DNA from: Rhodocyclaceae bacterium
GTDB lineage: Bacteria > Pseudomonadota > Gammaproteobacteria > Burkholderiales > Rhodocyclaceae
Reading direction: 5' to 3'
DNA: 64,000 bases
NCBI GenBank assembly: GCA_030681195.1
Contig: JAUXXJ010000005.1
Span: forward strand, 186,001 to 250,000
The notes under the pieces were generated by a model. It had not been told where the DNA came from and made no database searches. It saw only the letters and a list, made by a program, of their open reading frames with translations. The translations under genes and the position numbers were made by a program. The first letter of the stretch is position 1. Every line of letters starts with the position of its first letter. This document shows positions 52,311 through 61,953 of this stretch, piece by piece.

Positions 52311-53327
52311 TTAAGCGGCCTTTCGGGTTGCGGTGACGCATGCCTTGACGAGTTCTGGGCCTTTGAATACCAGGCCGGAATAGATCTGGACGAGTGCGGC
52401 GCCCGCATCGAGTTTTGCTTTCGCTTTTGCCCCGTCCGTCACACCACCGGCAGCGATGATCGGTACTTCCCCGGCCAATGCACCGACGAGTTTGCGGACA
52501 ACTTCTGTCGAGGCTTCGAACAATGGCGCACCGGACAGGCCGCCGGTCTCGTCAGCATGCGGCAGCCCCGCGACTTTGCTGCGATCAAGGGTGGTATTGG
52601 TGGCGATGACGGCGTCGATGCGGTGGCGACGCAAAGCATCCGCAATGGTGCTGATCTGGGTGTCATCAAGGTCCGGCGCGATTTTCAGGGCCAGTGGGAT
52701 GTAGCGCCCGTGCTGTTGGGTAAGCATGGCCTGGCGATGTTTGAGGGCTGCCAGAAGGGCATCCAGTTCGTTTTCGCCTTGTAGCGCACGCAGGTTCTTG
52801 GTGTTCGGGCTGGAGATGTTGATCGCGATGTAGCTGGCATGCGGATAGGCCTTGTCGAGGCCGATCAGGTAGTCGTCGGCCGCACGCTCGATTGGCGTAT
52901 CGGCGTTCTTGCCGATGTTGATGCCGAGGATGCCACGGAATTTGGCGGCCTTGATGTTGGTGATCAGGGCATCGATGCCATGGTTGTTAAATCCCATGCG
53001 ATTGATGATGCCTTCGGCTTGCGGCAGGCGGAACATGCGCGGCTTGGGATTGCCCGGTTGCGGGCGCGGGGTCACTGTCCCGACCTCGATGAAGCCGAAG
53101 CCCCAACTGGCCAGTGCATCGATGGCTTCCCCATTTTTGTCGAGTCCGGCGGCGAGGCCGATACGGTTCGGGAAGGTGATGCCCATGACATCGGTTGGCG
53201 TGTCGGGGAGCGGCTTACCGGTCGGCAGCAGGGCGCCGGTGAGGCGCATGCCGGCAATGGCCGTTTCATGGGCGATTTCGGGATCGAGGGCGAAAACGAA
53301 GGGCTTGAGCAGGCAGTAGGGCAGCAT
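52311..53327 (-). CDS. pyrD: Dihydroorotate dehydrogenase (quinone), class 2
   Basis: A 338-residue membrane-associated DHODH starting [21 protein letters not shown] (N-terminal helical quinone tunnel). FMN and substrate motifs: [34 protein letters not shown] (catalytic Ser) and IIAAGGV. It oxidises dihydroorotate in pyrimidine synthesis using ubiquinone. Start ATG 53327; an upstream in-frame stretch to 53531 lies through a repeat copy and is not needed. Confidence 0.95.
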   Translation of the reverse strand: MLPYCLLKPFVFALDPEIAHETAIAGMRLTGALLPTGKPLPDTPTDVMGITFPNRIGLAAGLDKNGEAIDALASWGFGFIEVGTVTPRPQPGNPKPRMFRLPQAEGIINRMGFNNHGIDALITNIKAAKFRGILGINIGKNADTPIERAADDYLIGLDKAYPHASYIAINISSPNTKNLRALQGENELDALLAALKHRQAMLTQQHGRYIPLALKIAPDLDDTQISTIADALRRHRIDAVIATNTTLDRSKVAGLPHADETGGLSGAPLFEASTEVVRKLVGALAGEVPIIAAGGVTDGAKAKAKLDAGAALVQIYSGLVFKGPELVKACVTATRKAA

Positions 53328-53331
53328 GGGT

Positions 53332-53355
53332 AAAAGTCGGCGCTGGTGGGATGGA
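53332..53355 (+). repeat. Dispersed 24-bp repeat, copy 17 (intergenic, 3 mismatches)
   Basis: In the 56-base gap between bpt (end 53384) and pyrD (start 53327), antisense to both genes and touching the pyrD ribosome binding site region. Confidence 0.7.
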
Positions 53356-53383
53356 ATGCCCCGTATGGGGTACGGCGAGGATA

Positions 53384-54127
53384 TCAGACGGCGACTTCCT
53401 TGCCGTCCAGGCGTTGCCATTTGCTTTGACGCAAGGCTTCGAGCGGTTGGAAGTTGGCCTTGTAGCTCATCTTGCGACTGTGTTCGATCCAGTAGCCCAG
53501 GTAGAGATGAGGCAGGCCGAGGTGCTGGCATTGCGCGATTTGCCAGAGCACCGCATAGGTGCCATAGCTGGCCGTACGGATCGCCGGGTCATAAAACGTA
53601 TAGACAGACGAGAGTCCGTCGGCAAGCACGTCGATGATACAGACCATGCGTGGGATGTCGTTTTCGCAAAACTCGATCAGTCGCGTGTCGACATGCGTTT
53701 GAAGCAGAAAGTGGCCATATTGTTCGCGGTTGTCGTTATCCATGCCGCCGCCACTGTGTCGGGCCAACTGGTAGCGCTGATAGAGCTGGTAATGTTCTTC
53801 GCGATAAGCCAGCGGGCGTTCGTGCGCAATTAATTCGGTATGACGCGCCAGTGCGCGGCGCTGACTGCGATTGGCGGTGAATGCCTGCACCGGCACGCGT
53901 ACCGGAATACATTCACGACAGTTGTCGCACCATGGACGATAGGTGAATACACCGCTGCGCCGAAAGCCGATCTTAACCAGTTCGCTGTAGGTTGCCGCAT
54001 CAATCAGGTGCGTGGGGGTGCTAACTTGCGAACGGGCGACCCGGCCTGGCAGGTAGGAGCAGCCATACGGCGAGGTGGCATAGAACTGCAGCAGCGGAAA
54101 AGGCGGGAGATCGCGTAGATGCGTCAT
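53384..54127 (-). CDS. bpt: Bacterial leucyl-transferase Bpt (N-degron pathway)
   Basis: A 247-residue aspartate/glutamate leucyltransferase (ATE-like). Motifs: [30 protein letters not shown] (Cys cluster), and [20 protein letters not shown]. It adds Leu to proteins with N-terminal Asp or Glu, making them ClpS-ClpAP substrates. It overlaps aat by four bases, so both N-end rule transferases are co-translated. Confidence 0.95.
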   Translation of the reverse strand: MTHLRDLPPFPLLQFYATSPYGCSYLPGRVARSQVSTPTHLIDAATYSELVKIGFRRSGVFTYRPWCDNCRECIPVRVPVQAFTANRSQRRALARHTELIAHERPLAYREEHYQLYQRYQLARHSGGGMDNDNREQYGHFLLQTHVDTRLIEFCENDIPRMVCIIDVLADGLSSVYTFYDPAIRTASYGTYAVLWQIAQCQHLGLPHLYLGYWIEHSRKMSYKANFQPLEALRQSKWQRLDGKEVAV

Positions 54128-54840
54128 GTCGGCCGCCGGAAAACACCATCGATCCCCTTGGCGGGCCAGCGTTCAAAAGGCGCTTTGTCATCAACGAGCG
54201 CGGTGATCCGCGCGACGAACACATCGCGGGGGATTGGCTGCGCGCCGAGAGAGGCAAGGTGGCTGGTTTCCATTTGGCAGTCAATTATGCCGAATCCGCG
54301 CGCATCCAGAAAAGCGCAGAGGTGCGCCAGTGCAATTTTTGAGGCATCGGTGCGGTGTGAAAACATCGATTCGCCGAAAAATGCGCGGCCCAGCGCAATA
54401 CCGTAGAGTCCGCCGACCAATTTGTCGTTATGCCATGTTTCGACGCTGTGGGCGATGCCGAGCCTGTGCAACTGCTGGTAGGCCGCGATCATTTCAGCCG
54501 TGATCCACGTGCCCGATTGCCCGTGACGAGGGGTGGCGGCGCAGGCTGAGATGACTTGATCGAACGCTGTATCAAGCTGCACGGTGTAATCGGCATGGCG
54601 CAGTGTTTTGGCGAGCGAGCGTGAAATCTTGAGGGCGCTGGGGGCCAGCACCATGCGCGGATCGGGGCTCCACCACAAGATGGGCTGACCGGGCGAAAAC
54701 CAGGGAAAGATGCCGCGTCGGTAGGCAGCAATCAGCCGTTCAGGCGACAAGTCTGCACCGGCCGCCAGCAGACCGTTCGGCTCAATCAGGGCAGTGGCAA
54801 GCGGCGGAAACGGGGTGTCGCGTTCCAGCCAGGGAATCAT
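54124..54840 (-). CDS. aat: Leucyl/phenylalanyl-tRNA-protein transferase
   Basis: A 238-residue Aat. Motifs: [50 protein letters not shown] and [15 protein letters not shown]. It adds Leu or Phe to N-terminal Lys/Arg. It overlaps bpt by four bases and the iron transporter ATPase by four bases, so it is linked to that operon. Confidence 0.96.
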   Translation of the reverse strand: MIPWLERDTPFPPLATALIEPNGLLAAGADLSPERLIAAYRRGIFPWFSPGQPILWWSPDPRMVLAPSALKISRSLAKTLRHADYTVQLDTAFDQVISACAATPRHGQSGTWITAEMIAAYQQLHRLGIAHSVETWHNDKLVGGLYGIALGRAFFGESMFSHRTDASKIALAHLCAFLDARGFGIIDCQMETSHLASLGAQPIPRDVFVARITALVDDKAPFERWPAKGIDGVFRRPT

Positions 54841-55904
54841 GCGATCTGGCGAAATGCGACGACATGGTCGACATCCAGACGGATGCCGATATGTTCGCCG
54901 ATGGCATGGTTATGGTGGGAGGGCACCAGCGACAGGACCTGGGCGCCGGAGGCAAGTTTCAGGGTGTACAGGAAGTCGGCGCCGCGAAATGCCTTGGCGG
55001 CGACTTTAGCCTGTGTGGGGGCATTGTCGTCATGCACGATGTCGTCCGGCCGGATCAGGATGTCCAGTGCGCAGCCTTTGCCGCAGGTCATGCAGGATTG
55101 CGTGCATTCGAGGGGTAACTGGCTTTTCAACATGCCCAGTTCAATCGCAACCGTGTCGCGGTCGATTACCTGGCCTGGTAGAAACACGCCCTGTCCGACA
55201 AAGTCGGCGACTTGGCGGGTAGCAGGGCGGTGGTAGAGGTTATAGGGCGTATCCCACTGCTCAATGCGACCGGTGTGCATGATGCCGATGACATCGGCGA
55301 CGGCAAATGCCTCGTGCTGGTCGTGGGTGACGAGGATGGCGGCTGTCCCGGTCTGCTTGAGAATGTTGCGAACTTCGAGGGAAAGGCGCTCGCGCAATTC
55401 GACATCGAGGTTCGAGAAGGGCTCGTCAAGCAGCAGCAGATGCGGGCGCGGGGCGAGTGCCCGGGCGAGAGCGACGCGCTGCTGCTGGCCGCCGGACAGT
55501 TCGTGGGGAAATTTGTGGCCCAGGCCGGCAAGTCCGACGATGGCCAGCAGCTCCTCGACACGGGTGTTCGCCTTGTCTGCGGCGTGGTCACGCAGACCAA
55601 AGCCGATGTTTGCGGCAATATTAAGGTGCGGGAAGAGGGCGTAGTCCTGGAAGACCATGCCGATGCGACGTTTTTCCGGGGCGACTTGGCGCTCGTGTGT
55701 CGCGATCAGTTCATCGCGCAACAGGATGCGGCCTTCCGAGGGTGTTTCGAACCCGGCGATCAGTCGCAATACGGTGGTTTTGCCACAACCGGAGGTGCCG
55801 AGAAGGCAGCCAATTTCACCCTCGCCCAGCTTGAGCGACAAGTCCTTGACCACCGCAAAATGGCCGTAGGCATGGCTGATGTGGTTGAGAACCAAGAGTG
55901 ACAT
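54837..55904 (-). CDS. fbpC: Ferric iron ABC transporter ATP-binding protein
   Basis: A 355-residue ABC ATPase: Walker [10 protein letters not shown], signature [15 protein letters not shown], Walker [13 protein letters not shown]-loop VTHDQ, plus a C-terminal regulatory domain carrying [12 protein letters not shown], a Cys cluster of possible metal sensing use (inference). Start ATG 55904 is only 7 bases from a TATAAT, so the mRNA may be leaderless; an in-frame codon upstream extends it by 10 residues. Partners are fbpB (divergent) and fbpA. Confidence 0.93.
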   Translation of the reverse strand: MSLLVLNHISHAYGHFAVVKDLSLKLGEGEIGCLLGTSGCGKTTVLRLIAGFETPSEGRILLRDELIATHERQVAPEKRRIGMVFQDYALFPHLNIAANIGFGLRDHAADKANTRVEELLAIVGLAGLGHKFPHELSGGQQQRVALARALAPRPHLLLLDEPFSNLDVELRERLSLEVRNILKQTGTAAILVTHDQHEAFAVADVIGIMHTGRIEQWDTPYNLYHRPATRQVADFVGQGVFLPGQVIDRDTVAIELGMLKSQLPLECTQSCMTCGKGCALDILIRPDDIVHDDNAPTQAKVAAKAFRGADFLYTLKLASGAQVLSLVPSHHNHAIGEHIGIRLDVDHVVAFRQIA

Positions 55905-55910
55905 GGCTCT

Positions 55911-55934
55911 ATTATAATTGAGAAAGGTTCTCAA
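55911..55934. promoter_or_regulatory. Divergent fbp promoter region with Fur-like palindrome
   Basis: A perfect inverted repeat TTGAGAA-AGG-TTCTCAA (55918-55934) stands between fbpC and fbpB. It abuts ATTATAAT, which gives a TATAAT on both strands. GAGAA/TTCTC half-sites resemble the fbpA operator at 58742-58760. Iron-Fur repression is the likely reading. Confidence 0.65.
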
Positions 55935-55961
55935 ATAACTCCGCCAATACTTTCCCTCTTT

Positions 55962-57620
55962 ATGCGCTCTCCCCTGGTTGTGATGGCCACGCTGATTGGC
56001 GTGCTGGTGGCATTGCCCGTCTTGTCGGTCGGCGCCAATTTGCTGGCCGGTGATACCGGTTCGACCTGGTCACACCTGGCGTCGACGGTGTTGCCGGAGT
56101 ATGTGCTGAATTCGCTGCTGCTTTCCTTGGGGGTTGGCCTGGGCGTGGCCTTGCTGGGCGTCAGTACCGCCTGGTTTACCGCGATGACCGATTTTCCCGG
56201 CCGGCGCGTTTTCGAGTGGGCGCTGTTATTGCCCTTGGCGATGCCGGCCTACGTTATGGCCTACGTGTACACCGATCTGCTGCAATTCGTCGGGCCGATC
56301 CAGACCTTTCTGCGCGAGAGTTTTGCGTGGCGCCGTGGCGACTACTGGTTTCCTGAGATTCGCAGTCTGGGCGGCGCAATGCTGATGTTCATCTGCGTGC
56401 TCTATCCCTACGTCTATTTGCTGGCACGCACGGCGTTTCTCGAACGTGGCTCGGGCACTTTCGAGGCGGCTCGTTCATTGGGGCTGTCGCCGTGGGGTGC
56501 GTTTTATCGGGTGTCGCTGCCGCTGGCGCGTCCGGCTGTGGCGGCGGGTGTTGCGCTGGTCTTGATGGAGACGCTGGCCGATTACGGCACGGTGGCCTAT
56601 TTTTCGGTGCCGACGTTCACGACAGGCATCTATCGCGCCTGGTTTTCGCTGGGAGATCGCGTGGCCGCAGCACAGTTGGCTGGTGCCTTGCTGATGTTCG
56701 TGTTGCTGCTGTTAGCCATGGAGCGTTTGAGCCGCGGCCGTGCCCGTTTTCATGAAACGGGGCGGCGCGTGGGGGTGCGACGGCCGCTTGCCGGCTGGCA
56801 TGCCTGGGCTGCGCATGCCGTTTGCCAGTTGCCCTTGTTGCTGGGTTTTTTGCTTCCCGCCGGCTTGTTGCTGAAGCTTGCGCTTGAAGAGGGGGATAGC
56901 GAGTTTGGTGTCCGCTATGCGGTGCTGGCGCAAAATAGTTTGCTGGTGGCAGGGATCAGCGCCGTCTTGGCAGTTTTGCTCGCCATCCTGCTGGCGTATG
57001 GTTTTCGGCTCGCGCAGGAGCAGCGCGGCGCTGGCGGGCGTGGGGCAGCGTTGTTTGCACGCATGGCAAATCGCGTGGTCGGCTTGGGTTACGCCGTACC
57101 CGGCTCGGTGATCGCGGTGGGCGTGCTGATTCCGGTGACGCGTCTCGACCATTGGCTGGGTGCGCGCTGGCTGGAGTGGTTTGGCACGAATCCCGGACTG
57201 ATTCTCACCGGTACGGTGGCGGCACTGATTTATGCTTATCTGGCGCGTTTTCTGGCGATTGCCCTGCACACCATTGATTCGGGGCTGGCACGCGTCACGC
57301 CAAGCATGGATGCGGCGGCGAAAAGCCTCGGCTGCGGGCCGCTGGAAACCTTGCGCCGTGTGCATGTGCCCTTGCTGAGCGGCAGTGTGTTCTCGGCCGG
57401 CTTGCTGGTGTTCGTCGATGTGATGAAGGAACTGCCGGCGACGCTGGTGATGCGGCCTTTCAATTTCGATACGCTGGCGACGCAAACCTACACGCTGGCC
57501 GCTGACGAGCGTCTGGCCGAAGCCTCGACGGCCGCATTGGCCATCGTGGCGGTCGGGTTGTTACCGGTCATGTTTCTGGCACGGCAGGTGGCAAAAGGCA
57601 AAGCCGGTTCAGCCTGCTAG
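55962..57620 (+). CDS. fbpB: Ferric iron ABC transporter permease
   Basis: A 552-residue permease with about 12 membrane segments in two halves, each with an EAA-type loop: EAARSLGLSPWGAFYRVSLP in the first (about residues 165-185) and AAKSLGCGPLETLRRVHVP in the second. This is the fused FbpB/SfuB/HitB type. It is transcribed away from fbpC from the shared operator. It ends 1 base before a dispersed repeat. Confidence 0.94.
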   Translation: MRSPLVVMATLIGVLVALPVLSVGANLLAGDTGSTWSHLASTVLPEYVLNSLLLSLGVGLGVALLGVSTAWFTAMTDFPGRRVFEWALLLPLAMPAYVMAYVYTDLLQFVGPIQTFLRESFAWRRGDYWFPEIRSLGGAMLMFICVLYPYVYLLARTAFLERGSGTFEAARSLGLSPWGAFYRVSLPLARPAVAAGVALVLMETLADYGTVAYFSVPTFTTGIYRAWFSLGDRVAAAQLAGALLMFVLLLLAMERLSRGRARFHETGRRVGVRRPLAGWHAWAAHAVCQLPLLLGFLLPAGLLLKLALEEGDSEFGVRYAVLAQNSLLVAGISAVLAVLLAILLAYGFRLAQEQRGAGGRGAALFARMANRVVGLGYAVPGSVIAVGVLIPVTRLDHWLGARWLEWFGTNPGLILTGTVAALIYAYLARFLAIALHTIDSGLARVTPSMDAAAKSLGCGPLETLRRVHVPLLSGSVFSAGLLVFVDVMKELPATLVMRPFNFDTLATQTYTLAADERLAEASTAALAIVAVGLLPVMFLARQVAKGKAGSAC

Positions 57621-57621
57621 C

Positions 57622-57645
57622 AAAAGTCGGCGCTGGCGGGACGGC
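57622..57645 (+). repeat. Dispersed 24-bp repeat, copy 18 (intergenic, exact)
   Basis: Exact copy starting 2 bases after the fbpB stop; its last base overlaps a perfect palindrome that follows. Confidence 0.92.
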
Positions 57646-57677
57646 CCTTGCCCTTCCCGTACGGGAAGGGCAAGGGC
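57644..57677. repeat. Perfect 34-bp palindrome between convergent fbpB and fbpA
   Basis: Left arm GCCCTTGCCCTTCCCGT (57644-57660) and right arm ACGGGAAGGGCAAGGGC (57661-57677) are exact reverse complements with no spacer. A transcript would fold into a very stable hairpin, without a T tract, so it may act as a 3' stabiliser or bidirectional stop for both genes. Confidence 0.85.
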
Positions 57678-57682
57678 TAGGG

Positions 57683-58705
57683 TTACTTCCAGCCGGCGCG
57701 GTCGTAGATCTTTTGTGCCAAGACGGCGTTTTTCGCCAGCGTCGGAATCGGCAACGTGTCGGCCTTGAAGTTGCCCAGGGCAGCGAGTGCCGGGTTATCC
57801 GTTTTGACGCCGGGAACGGCTGGCCACTCGTTGTTGCCATCGGCAAAGTAGCGCTGCGCTTCGTCTGCCGCGAGGTACTCCATGAACTTCACGGCAGATT
57901 CCTTGTTGGGGGCCGTCTTCAGGATGCCGCCACCGGAGACGTTCATATGTACGCCCTGCGTTTTCTGGTTCGGCCAGATGACGCCGAGATTGTCGATAAT
58001 CTTTTTGTCTTCGGGTTTGGTCGAGCGCATCAGGCGGGCGAAGTAGTACGAGTTCGAAATGGCAACGCCGCACTCACCGGCAGCCACGGCCTTGATCTGA
58101 TCGGTGTCACCGCCCTTGGGGCTGCGGGCAAAGTTGGCCACGACACCGCGCGCCCATTCTTCGGCCTTCTGCTCACCCATATGGGCAATCAGCGAGGCCA
58201 GCAGCGACAGGTTATAGGGGTGCGAACCCGAGCGGCTGCACACTTGGTTCTTGAGTTTCGGGTTTGCCAAGTCTTCGTAATTCTGCACATCCTCTGGCTT
58301 GATATTGGCCTTGTTGTAGATGATTACCCGGGCGCGAGTTGAGAACGCGGCCCAGTCGGCCGAGCGCAGGTGTGCCGGAATGCGCGCTTCAATGACTTTT
58401 GATTGCAGCGGCGCAAAGATGCCCAGTTCATCCGCCTTGGCCAGTCGCGCCGCATCAACGGTCAGGAAGATATCCGCAGGACTCTGGGCACCTTCATTCT
58501 TGATGCGCTCAAGCAGTTCGTCTTCCTTCGCCTCGATGCGATTGATTTTGATACCGGTCTGCTTGGTGAAGTTGGCGTAGAGCGCTTCGTCTGTCTGGTA
58601 GTGGCGGGCAGAGTAAAGGTTCAGCACGCTCTCCTGGGCAATGGCGCCGCTGCTGATCAGGGCCGAAGTCAGAAGGGTGAGGCGGGCAAGCTTGGTGAGT
58701 GACAT
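57683..58705 (-). CDS. fbpA: Ferric iron ABC transporter substrate-binding protein
   Basis: A 340-residue periplasmic protein with signal peptide (1-24, GAIAQE) and a type II binding-protein fold: LNLYSARHYQTDEALYANFTKQTGIKINRIEAKEDELLERI at the N-terminal lobe (span about 27-67) and the iron-binding Tyr pair in SNSYYFARLM. The start ATG 58705 follows GGAG. It is convergent with fbpB and carries its own Fur-type promoter. With fbpB and fbpC it forms the ferric transporter. Confidence 0.95.
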   Translation of the reverse strand: MSLTKLARLTLLTSALISSGAIAQESVLNLYSARHYQTDEALYANFTKQTGIKINRIEAKEDELLERIKNEGAQSPADIFLTVDAARLAKADELGIFAPLQSKVIEARIPAHLRSADWAAFSTRARVIIYNKANIKPEDVQNYEDLANPKLKNQVCSRSGSHPYNLSLLASLIAHMGEQKAEEWARGVVANFARSPKGGDTDQIKAVAAGECGVAISNSYYFARLMRSTKPEDKKIIDNLGVIWPNQKTQGVHMNVSGGGILKTAPNKESAVKFMEYLAADEAQRYFADGNNEWPAVPGVKTDNPALAALGNFKADTLPIPTLAKNAVLAQKIYDRAGWK

Positions 58706-58734
58706 CGCAATCTCCATCGTTAAAAGGTGCATCC

Positions 58735-58762
58735 ATTATACAAATAAGAATGATTCTCACAA
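58735..58762 (-). promoter_or_regulatory. fbpA promoter with embedded Fur box
   Basis: Minus strand: TTGTGA (58762-58757), a 16-base spacer, TATAAT (58740-58735). The spacer holds AGAAT-G-ATTCT within TGAGAATCATTCTTA, a classical Fur-box shape. ATG 58705 is 30 bases downstream. Binding of Fur here would block the promoter. Confidence 0.8.
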
Positions 58763-58855
58763 GCTTATATGTGCGAGCATGGAAAGGGCTGTGGCTCTGG
58801 TCATAAGGCATACTCACATGGCTATAATCCAGGTAAATCAACAAGGGGAGGTTGC

Positions 58856-59845
58856 ATGAGCTTCAAGGCTTACTTGGTCCGTCAGGACGGAGATAAGGTG
58901 GTCTCGGCTTTTACCGAGATGTCCGAGGGGCAACTCGATGCGGGTGAGGTGACCATTGCCGTGGCCTACTCCGGCATCAACTACAAGGATGCGTTGGCGG
59001 CGACGGGTGCCGGTCGCATCATCCGGCGCTTTCCCTGTATTGGCGGCATCGATCTTTCCGGAACAGTGATTCAAAGCGACAGCCCGGATTTCAAGCCGGG
59101 CGATCAGGTCCTGGCGACCAACTTTGATATTGGGGTAGCGCATCACGGAGGTTTTGCGGAGCGCGCACGCGTGCCTGCCGCCTGGGTTAGAAAGTTACCG
59201 GCAGGCTTGGGTTTGCGCGACGCGATGGCGCTGGGAACTGCAGGATTTACGGCGGGCTTGGCGATCATGCGCATGGAGCGCGAAGGCTTGAAGCCCGGCA
59301 ATGGCCCGGTCATTGTCTCCGGGGCCACTGGCGGTGTCGGCAGTATCGCCATCGAGATTCTCGCCAAGCAAGGTTATGCTGTGCATGCGCTGACTGGCAA
59401 GGTCGAGTCAGCGGACTATCTCAAGGCGCTTGGTGCGCATGAAATCATCCTGCGCACCAGTCTTGATCTGACAAAAATCCGGCCACTGGGTGCGGCCATG
59501 TGGGCAGGCGCGATCGACAATCTGGGCGGCGATGTGCTGTCCTGGATGGCCAGCACGATGCAACCGAATGGCACGATTGCCAGCATCGGTTTGGCAGCCA
59601 GCATGGAGTTCAAAACTACTGTGGCACCTTTCATCCTGCGCGGGGTATCGTTGCTGGGCATTGACTCCGGCGCGATCGGCGAGCCTCTGCGCAGCGAGGT
59701 CTGGCGCAAACTGGGCGGTGAGTGGCGGCCCGATAAGGTGATTGCACAGGCGCGTGAAATTGCATTTGACGAGTTGCCAGGTGCATTCGATGATTTTTTG
59801 AAGTCCCGCATTACCGGGCGCGTCATCGTGCGCGTTCAGGATTAA
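58856..59845 (+). CDS. acuI: YhdH/AcuI-type acrylyl-CoA reductase (NADPH)
   Basis: A 329-residue medium-chain reductase of the YhdH/AcuI branch without zinc: YSGINYKDALAATG, GIDLSGTV, FAERARVPAAWVRKLP, and the NADPH motif VSGATGGVGSIAIEIL near 155. In known systems AcuI turns acrylyl-CoA into propionyl-CoA. The next gene makes propionyl-CoA from propionate. GGGGAGG precedes ATG 58856. A TATAAT lies at 58823-58828 without a clear -35. AcuI versus other YhdH activity is not proven. Confidence 0.85.
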   Translation: MSFKAYLVRQDGDKVVSAFTEMSEGQLDAGEVTIAVAYSGINYKDALAATGAGRIIRRFPCIGGIDLSGTVIQSDSPDFKPGDQVLATNFDIGVAHHGGFAERARVPAAWVRKLPAGLGLRDAMALGTAGFTAGLAIMRMEREGLKPGNGPVIVSGATGGVGSIAIEILAKQGYAVHALTGKVESADYLKALGAHEIILRTSLDLTKIRPLGAAMWAGAIDNLGGDVLSWMASTMQPNGTIASIGLAASMEFKTTVAPFILRGVSLLGIDSGAIGEPLRSEVWRKLGGEWRPDKVIAQAREIAFDELPGAFDDFLKSRITGRVIVRVQD

Positions 59846-59866
59846 TTCTTAGAGGGGAGTGAAGCA

Positions 59867-61756
59867 ATGAAATACGCGGATTTTCACCGTCGTTCCATCG
59901 AGGATCGTGATGGCTTCTGGGCCGAACAGGCGCAACTGGTGGACTGGCAGACGCCACCGCAAACCATTTGCGATTACAGCAAACCACCGTTCGTCAAGTG
60001 GTTCTCGGGTGGCAAGATCAATTTGTGCCATAACGCGGTGGATCGTCACGCCGCCCAGCGGCCGAACGACCGTGCGTTGATCTATGTCTCCACCGAGACC
60101 AACGAAGAGAAGATCTACAACTTCGCCGAGTTGAAAGCCGAAGTGATGCGCATGGCGGCGATCTATCAGGGCCTTGGCGTTAAGAAGGGCGACCGCGTCC
60201 TGATCTACATGCCGATGATCGCGCAGGCAACATTCGCCATTCTCGCCTGTGCCCGCATCGGCGCTATCCATTCTGTGGTGTTTGGCGGCTTCGCTTCCGG
60301 CTCGCTCGCCACCCGCATCGACGATGCCAAGCCCGTGCTGGTCGTGTCCTCCGACGCCGGCATGCGCAACGGCAAGGCCGTTCCCTACAAGCATCTGCTC
60401 GACGAGGCGATCAACCTGGCCGAGTACAAGCCCGCCAAGGTGCTCATGATTGACCGTGGCCTGGACAAGGACTATCCCAAGGTGGCCGGTCGCGATGTCG
60501 ACTACGCCAACCTGCGCAGCCAGCACATGGATGCCGACGTGCCGTGCGAGTGGATGGAGTCTTCCGAGCCGTCTTATATTCTTTATACCTCTGGCACGAC
60601 CGGCAAGCCCAAAGGCGTACAGCGGGATACCGGCGGTTATGCCGTGGCCTTGGCCGCGAGCATGAAAAACATCTACTGCGGCAACGCGGGCGAAACCTAC
60701 TTCTCCACCTCCGACATCGGCTGGGTGGTCGGTCACAGCTACATCATCTACGGCCCGCTGATCGCCGGCATGGCCACGATCATGTACGAAGGCACGCCGC
60801 TACGTCCAGATCCGGGCATCTGGTGGCAGATCGTCGAGAAATACAAGGTCAACGTCATGTTCTCGGCGCCGACCGCAGCCCGCGTCCTGAAGAAGCAGGA
60901 TCCGGCCTACATGCACAAATACGACATCTCCAGTCTCAAGCACCTGTTCATGGCCGGCGAGCCGCTCGACCAGCCGACCCACGAATGGATCATGGGCGAG
61001 CTTGGCATCCCTGTCATCGACAACTACTGGCAGACCGAGACCGGCTGGCCAATGCTGTCCTCCTGCCCCGGCGTCGAGAAGACCAAGCTCAAGTTCGGCT
61101 CGCCCAGTTTCCCGGTGTATGGCTACAACCTCAAGATCTTCCGCGAGGACGGCTCGGAGTGCGGTCCCAACGAAAAGGGCATCGCTGCGGTGATTCCGCC
61201 GTTGCCCCCAGGCTGCCTGACCACCGTATGGGGTCAGGACGAGCGCTTCGTCAGCACCTATTTCAGCCTGTTCAAGGATCCGCTGGTGTATTCCTCGTTC
61301 GACTGGGCGATCAAGGATGATGAGGGCTACTACACCATCCTCGGCCGCACCGACGACGTCATCAACGTTGCCGGCCATCGCCTCGGCACGCGCGAGATTG
61401 AGGAAGCCGTGCAGAACCATCCTGCCATCGCTGAAGTCGCGGTGGTCGGTGTCGAAGACAAACTCAAGGGTCAGGAGCCGATGGCCTTCGCCGTCGTCAA
61501 GGATCCCGCGAAGATTGCCACACCGGAACTGCGTGCCGCGCTGGAAGCCGAAGTCAAGAAGACCGTCGATGGCATTCTCGGCGCCATCGCGCGGCCGAAG
61601 CATGTGCATTTCGTGAACGGCCTACCCAAGACACGCTCCGGCAAGATGCTGCGCCGCTCCATCCAGGCGCTGGCGGAGGGCCGTGATCCGGGTGATCTAA
61701 CCACTCTGGATGATCCGACCACGCTAGAACAGATCAGAAATATCCTGAAAGGCTGA
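59867..61756 (+). CDS. prpE: Propionate-CoA ligase PrpE
   Basis: A 629-residue acyl-CoA synthetase of the acetyl-CoA synthetase superfamily, matching PrpE in length and motifs: ILYTSGTTGKPKGVQRD (AMP-binding P-loop), YWQTETGWPM, GRTDDVINVAGHRLGTREIEE and the acetylation-site Lys593 in KTRSGKMLRR. It activates propionate for the methylcitrate or methylmalonyl route. It is 21 bases after acuI, so the two are co-transcribed, and the tRNA-Val follows. Acetate activity is possible too. Confidence 0.92.
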   Translation: MKYADFHRRSIEDRDGFWAEQAQLVDWQTPPQTICDYSKPPFVKWFSGGKINLCHNAVDRHAAQRPNDRALIYVSTETNEEKIYNFAELKAEVMRMAAIYQGLGVKKGDRVLIYMPMIAQATFAILACARIGAIHSVVFGGFASGSLATRIDDAKPVLVVSSDAGMRNGKAVPYKHLLDEAINLAEYKPAKVLMIDRGLDKDYPKVAGRDVDYANLRSQHMDADVPCEWMESSEPSYILYTSGTTGKPKGVQRDTGGYAVALAASMKNIYCGNAGETYFSTSDIGWVVGHSYIIYGPLIAGMATIMYEGTPLRPDPGIWWQIVEKYKVNVMFSAPTAARVLKKQDPAYMHKYDISSLKHLFMAGEPLDQPTHEWIMGELGIPVIDNYWQTETGWPMLSSCPGVEKTKLKFGSPSFPVYGYNLKIFREDGSECGPNEKGIAAVIPPLPPGCLTTVWGQDERFVSTYFSLFKDPLVYSSFDWAIKDDEGYYTILGRTDDVINVAGHRLGTREIEEAVQNHPAIAEVAVVGVEDKLKGQEPMAFAVVKDPAKIATPELRAALEAEVKKTVDGILGAIARPKHVHFVNGLPKTRSGKMLRRSIQALAEGRDPGDLTTLDDPTTLEQIRNILKG

Positions 61757-61812
61757 AACTGGTAGACGTAGGGCGTGTTTCATGTAGAATGCGCCCCTCT
61801 TTGCTTCACTGC

Positions 61813-61889
61813 AGGCGCGTAGCTCAGCTGGTTAGAGCACCACCTTGACATGGTGGGGGTCGTTGGTTCGAGTCCAATCGCGCCTACCA
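61813..61889 (+). tRNA. tRNA-Val(GAC)
   Basis: A 77-base tRNA with acceptor stem AGGCGCG / CGCGCCT, D arm AGCTCAGCTGG, anticodon loop TTGACAT giving anticodon GAC, T arm GTTCGAGTC, and encoded CCA at 61887-61889. Confidence 0.96.
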
Positions 61890-61926
61890 AATTCATCGTA
61901 AGAATTTGGTAGTTGAGAGTAAAGAT

Positions 61927-61949
61927 AAACCGCCTCCGGGCGGTTTTTT
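61927..61949 (+). terminator. Terminator of tRNA-Val
   Basis: Stem AAACCGCC / GGCGGTTT with a TCCG loop and a run of six T (the last three beyond the stem). The group II intron begins 5 bases downstream of the T tract. Confidence 0.9.
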
Positions 61950-61953
61950 CTTG

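Noticed and set aside
59849-60736. A 295-codon minus-strand open frame
   Set aside because: Antisense to prpE and without recognisable features.
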